A stretch of 5,749 nucleotides of DNA, taken from the NCBI GenBank assembly GCA_017528675.1, contig JAFXOO010000205.1, positions 1-5,749 of the forward strand, written 5' to 3'. Under the pieces are notes generated by a model that saw nothing but the letters and a program-made list of their open reading frames with translations, was not told the DNA's origin and made no database searches. This document shows, one piece after another, positions 5,652 through 5,749 of the stretch; the stretch's first letter is position 1, and the number at the start of each line of letters is the position of its first letter. The position numbers were made by a program, and so were the translations under genes. The DNA comes from Oscillospiraceae bacterium. GTDB taxonomy: Bacteria > Bacillota > Clostridia > Oscillospirales > Ruminococcaceae.

Positions 5652-5674
5652 GTATACAGCAAGTAGAGAAAAAC

Positions 5675-5749
5675 CTATGCCATCTTGGATAAATCGTTTT
5701 CGTTATTACTCTCAGAACATTCTGCATTTTCTGGTTCACTGTCAGAGAT
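5675..5749 (-). CDS. Possible acidic C-terminal tail of an upstream gene (partial)
   Basis: Read on the minus strand from the window edge, one frame is open for 24 codons, rich in Ser, Glu, Asn and Asp (it begins SDSEPENAECSESNNEND and ends LSKMA), then TAG at 5677-5675. It points the same way as the scaffold gene and ends 46 bp before its -35, a natural place for the end of the preceding gene. The piece is too short to name, and an open run of this length can occur by chance. The opposite strand also has an open frame here (ATG 5676-5678) with no clear ribosome site. Confidence 0.4.
   Translation of the reverse strand: MSDSEPENAECSESNNENDLSKMA

Noticed and set aside
5655..5660. A second -10 box (minus-strand TATACT) upstream of the A/T tract.
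   Set aside because: No acceptable -35 is found at 16-18 bp and the TG is not placed as in an extended -10.

Overview
The window seems to join DNA from two unrelated gut or rumen bacteria. Positions 1 to about 1910 read as Bacteroidales, most like Prevotella/Segatella: a PurD C-terminus in the form typical of that order, tightly packed plus-strand genes, and no Shine-Dalgarno sequences. From about 1915 to the end the coding strand flips, and both well-defined genes have strong Firmicutes-type ribosome sites (AAGGAG and AGGAGG, each 6 nt from ATG). A near-consensus extended -10 sigma-A promoter with an A/T tract lies upstream. This half looks like Ruminococcus or a related Oscillospiraceae/Lachnospiraceae genome. 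The taxonomic calls rest on recognition of protein style, not on a search.

Left half (plus strand): the 3' end of purD (purine synthesis); a polytopic membrane protein of unknown function starting 9 nt after purD; and a YqaA-like DedA-family membrane protein that overlaps it by 25 nt. They look like one transcription unit. The DedA gene is near its natural C-terminus when its frame runs into antisense sequence of the next gene.

Right half (minus strand, read from 5749 down): a possible acidic C-terminal tail of an upstream gene, a strong promoter, then a two-gene operon. The first gene encodes a 918-residue cytoplasmic protein. It has a small H/C/CxxC putative zinc module, an Ala/Glu/Lys helix, and a very long Pro/Ala-rich disordered region that carries about 13 copies of a short amphipathic motif (consensus DD-[ILV]-M-A-Q-F-x-[VI]-P). 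Three further repeat families and a basic tail follow. The second gene encodes a TPR protein; a 13-bp GAAA-capped hairpin lies between the two genes. The TPR gene is cut at its 3' end by the join, and its apparent stop codon lies in the Bacteroidales sequence.

The most interesting biology is the multivalent motif scaffold made together with a TPR protein. The most important technical point is the probable chimeric junction near 1905-1920. No gene-free stretch exceeds 300 bases.
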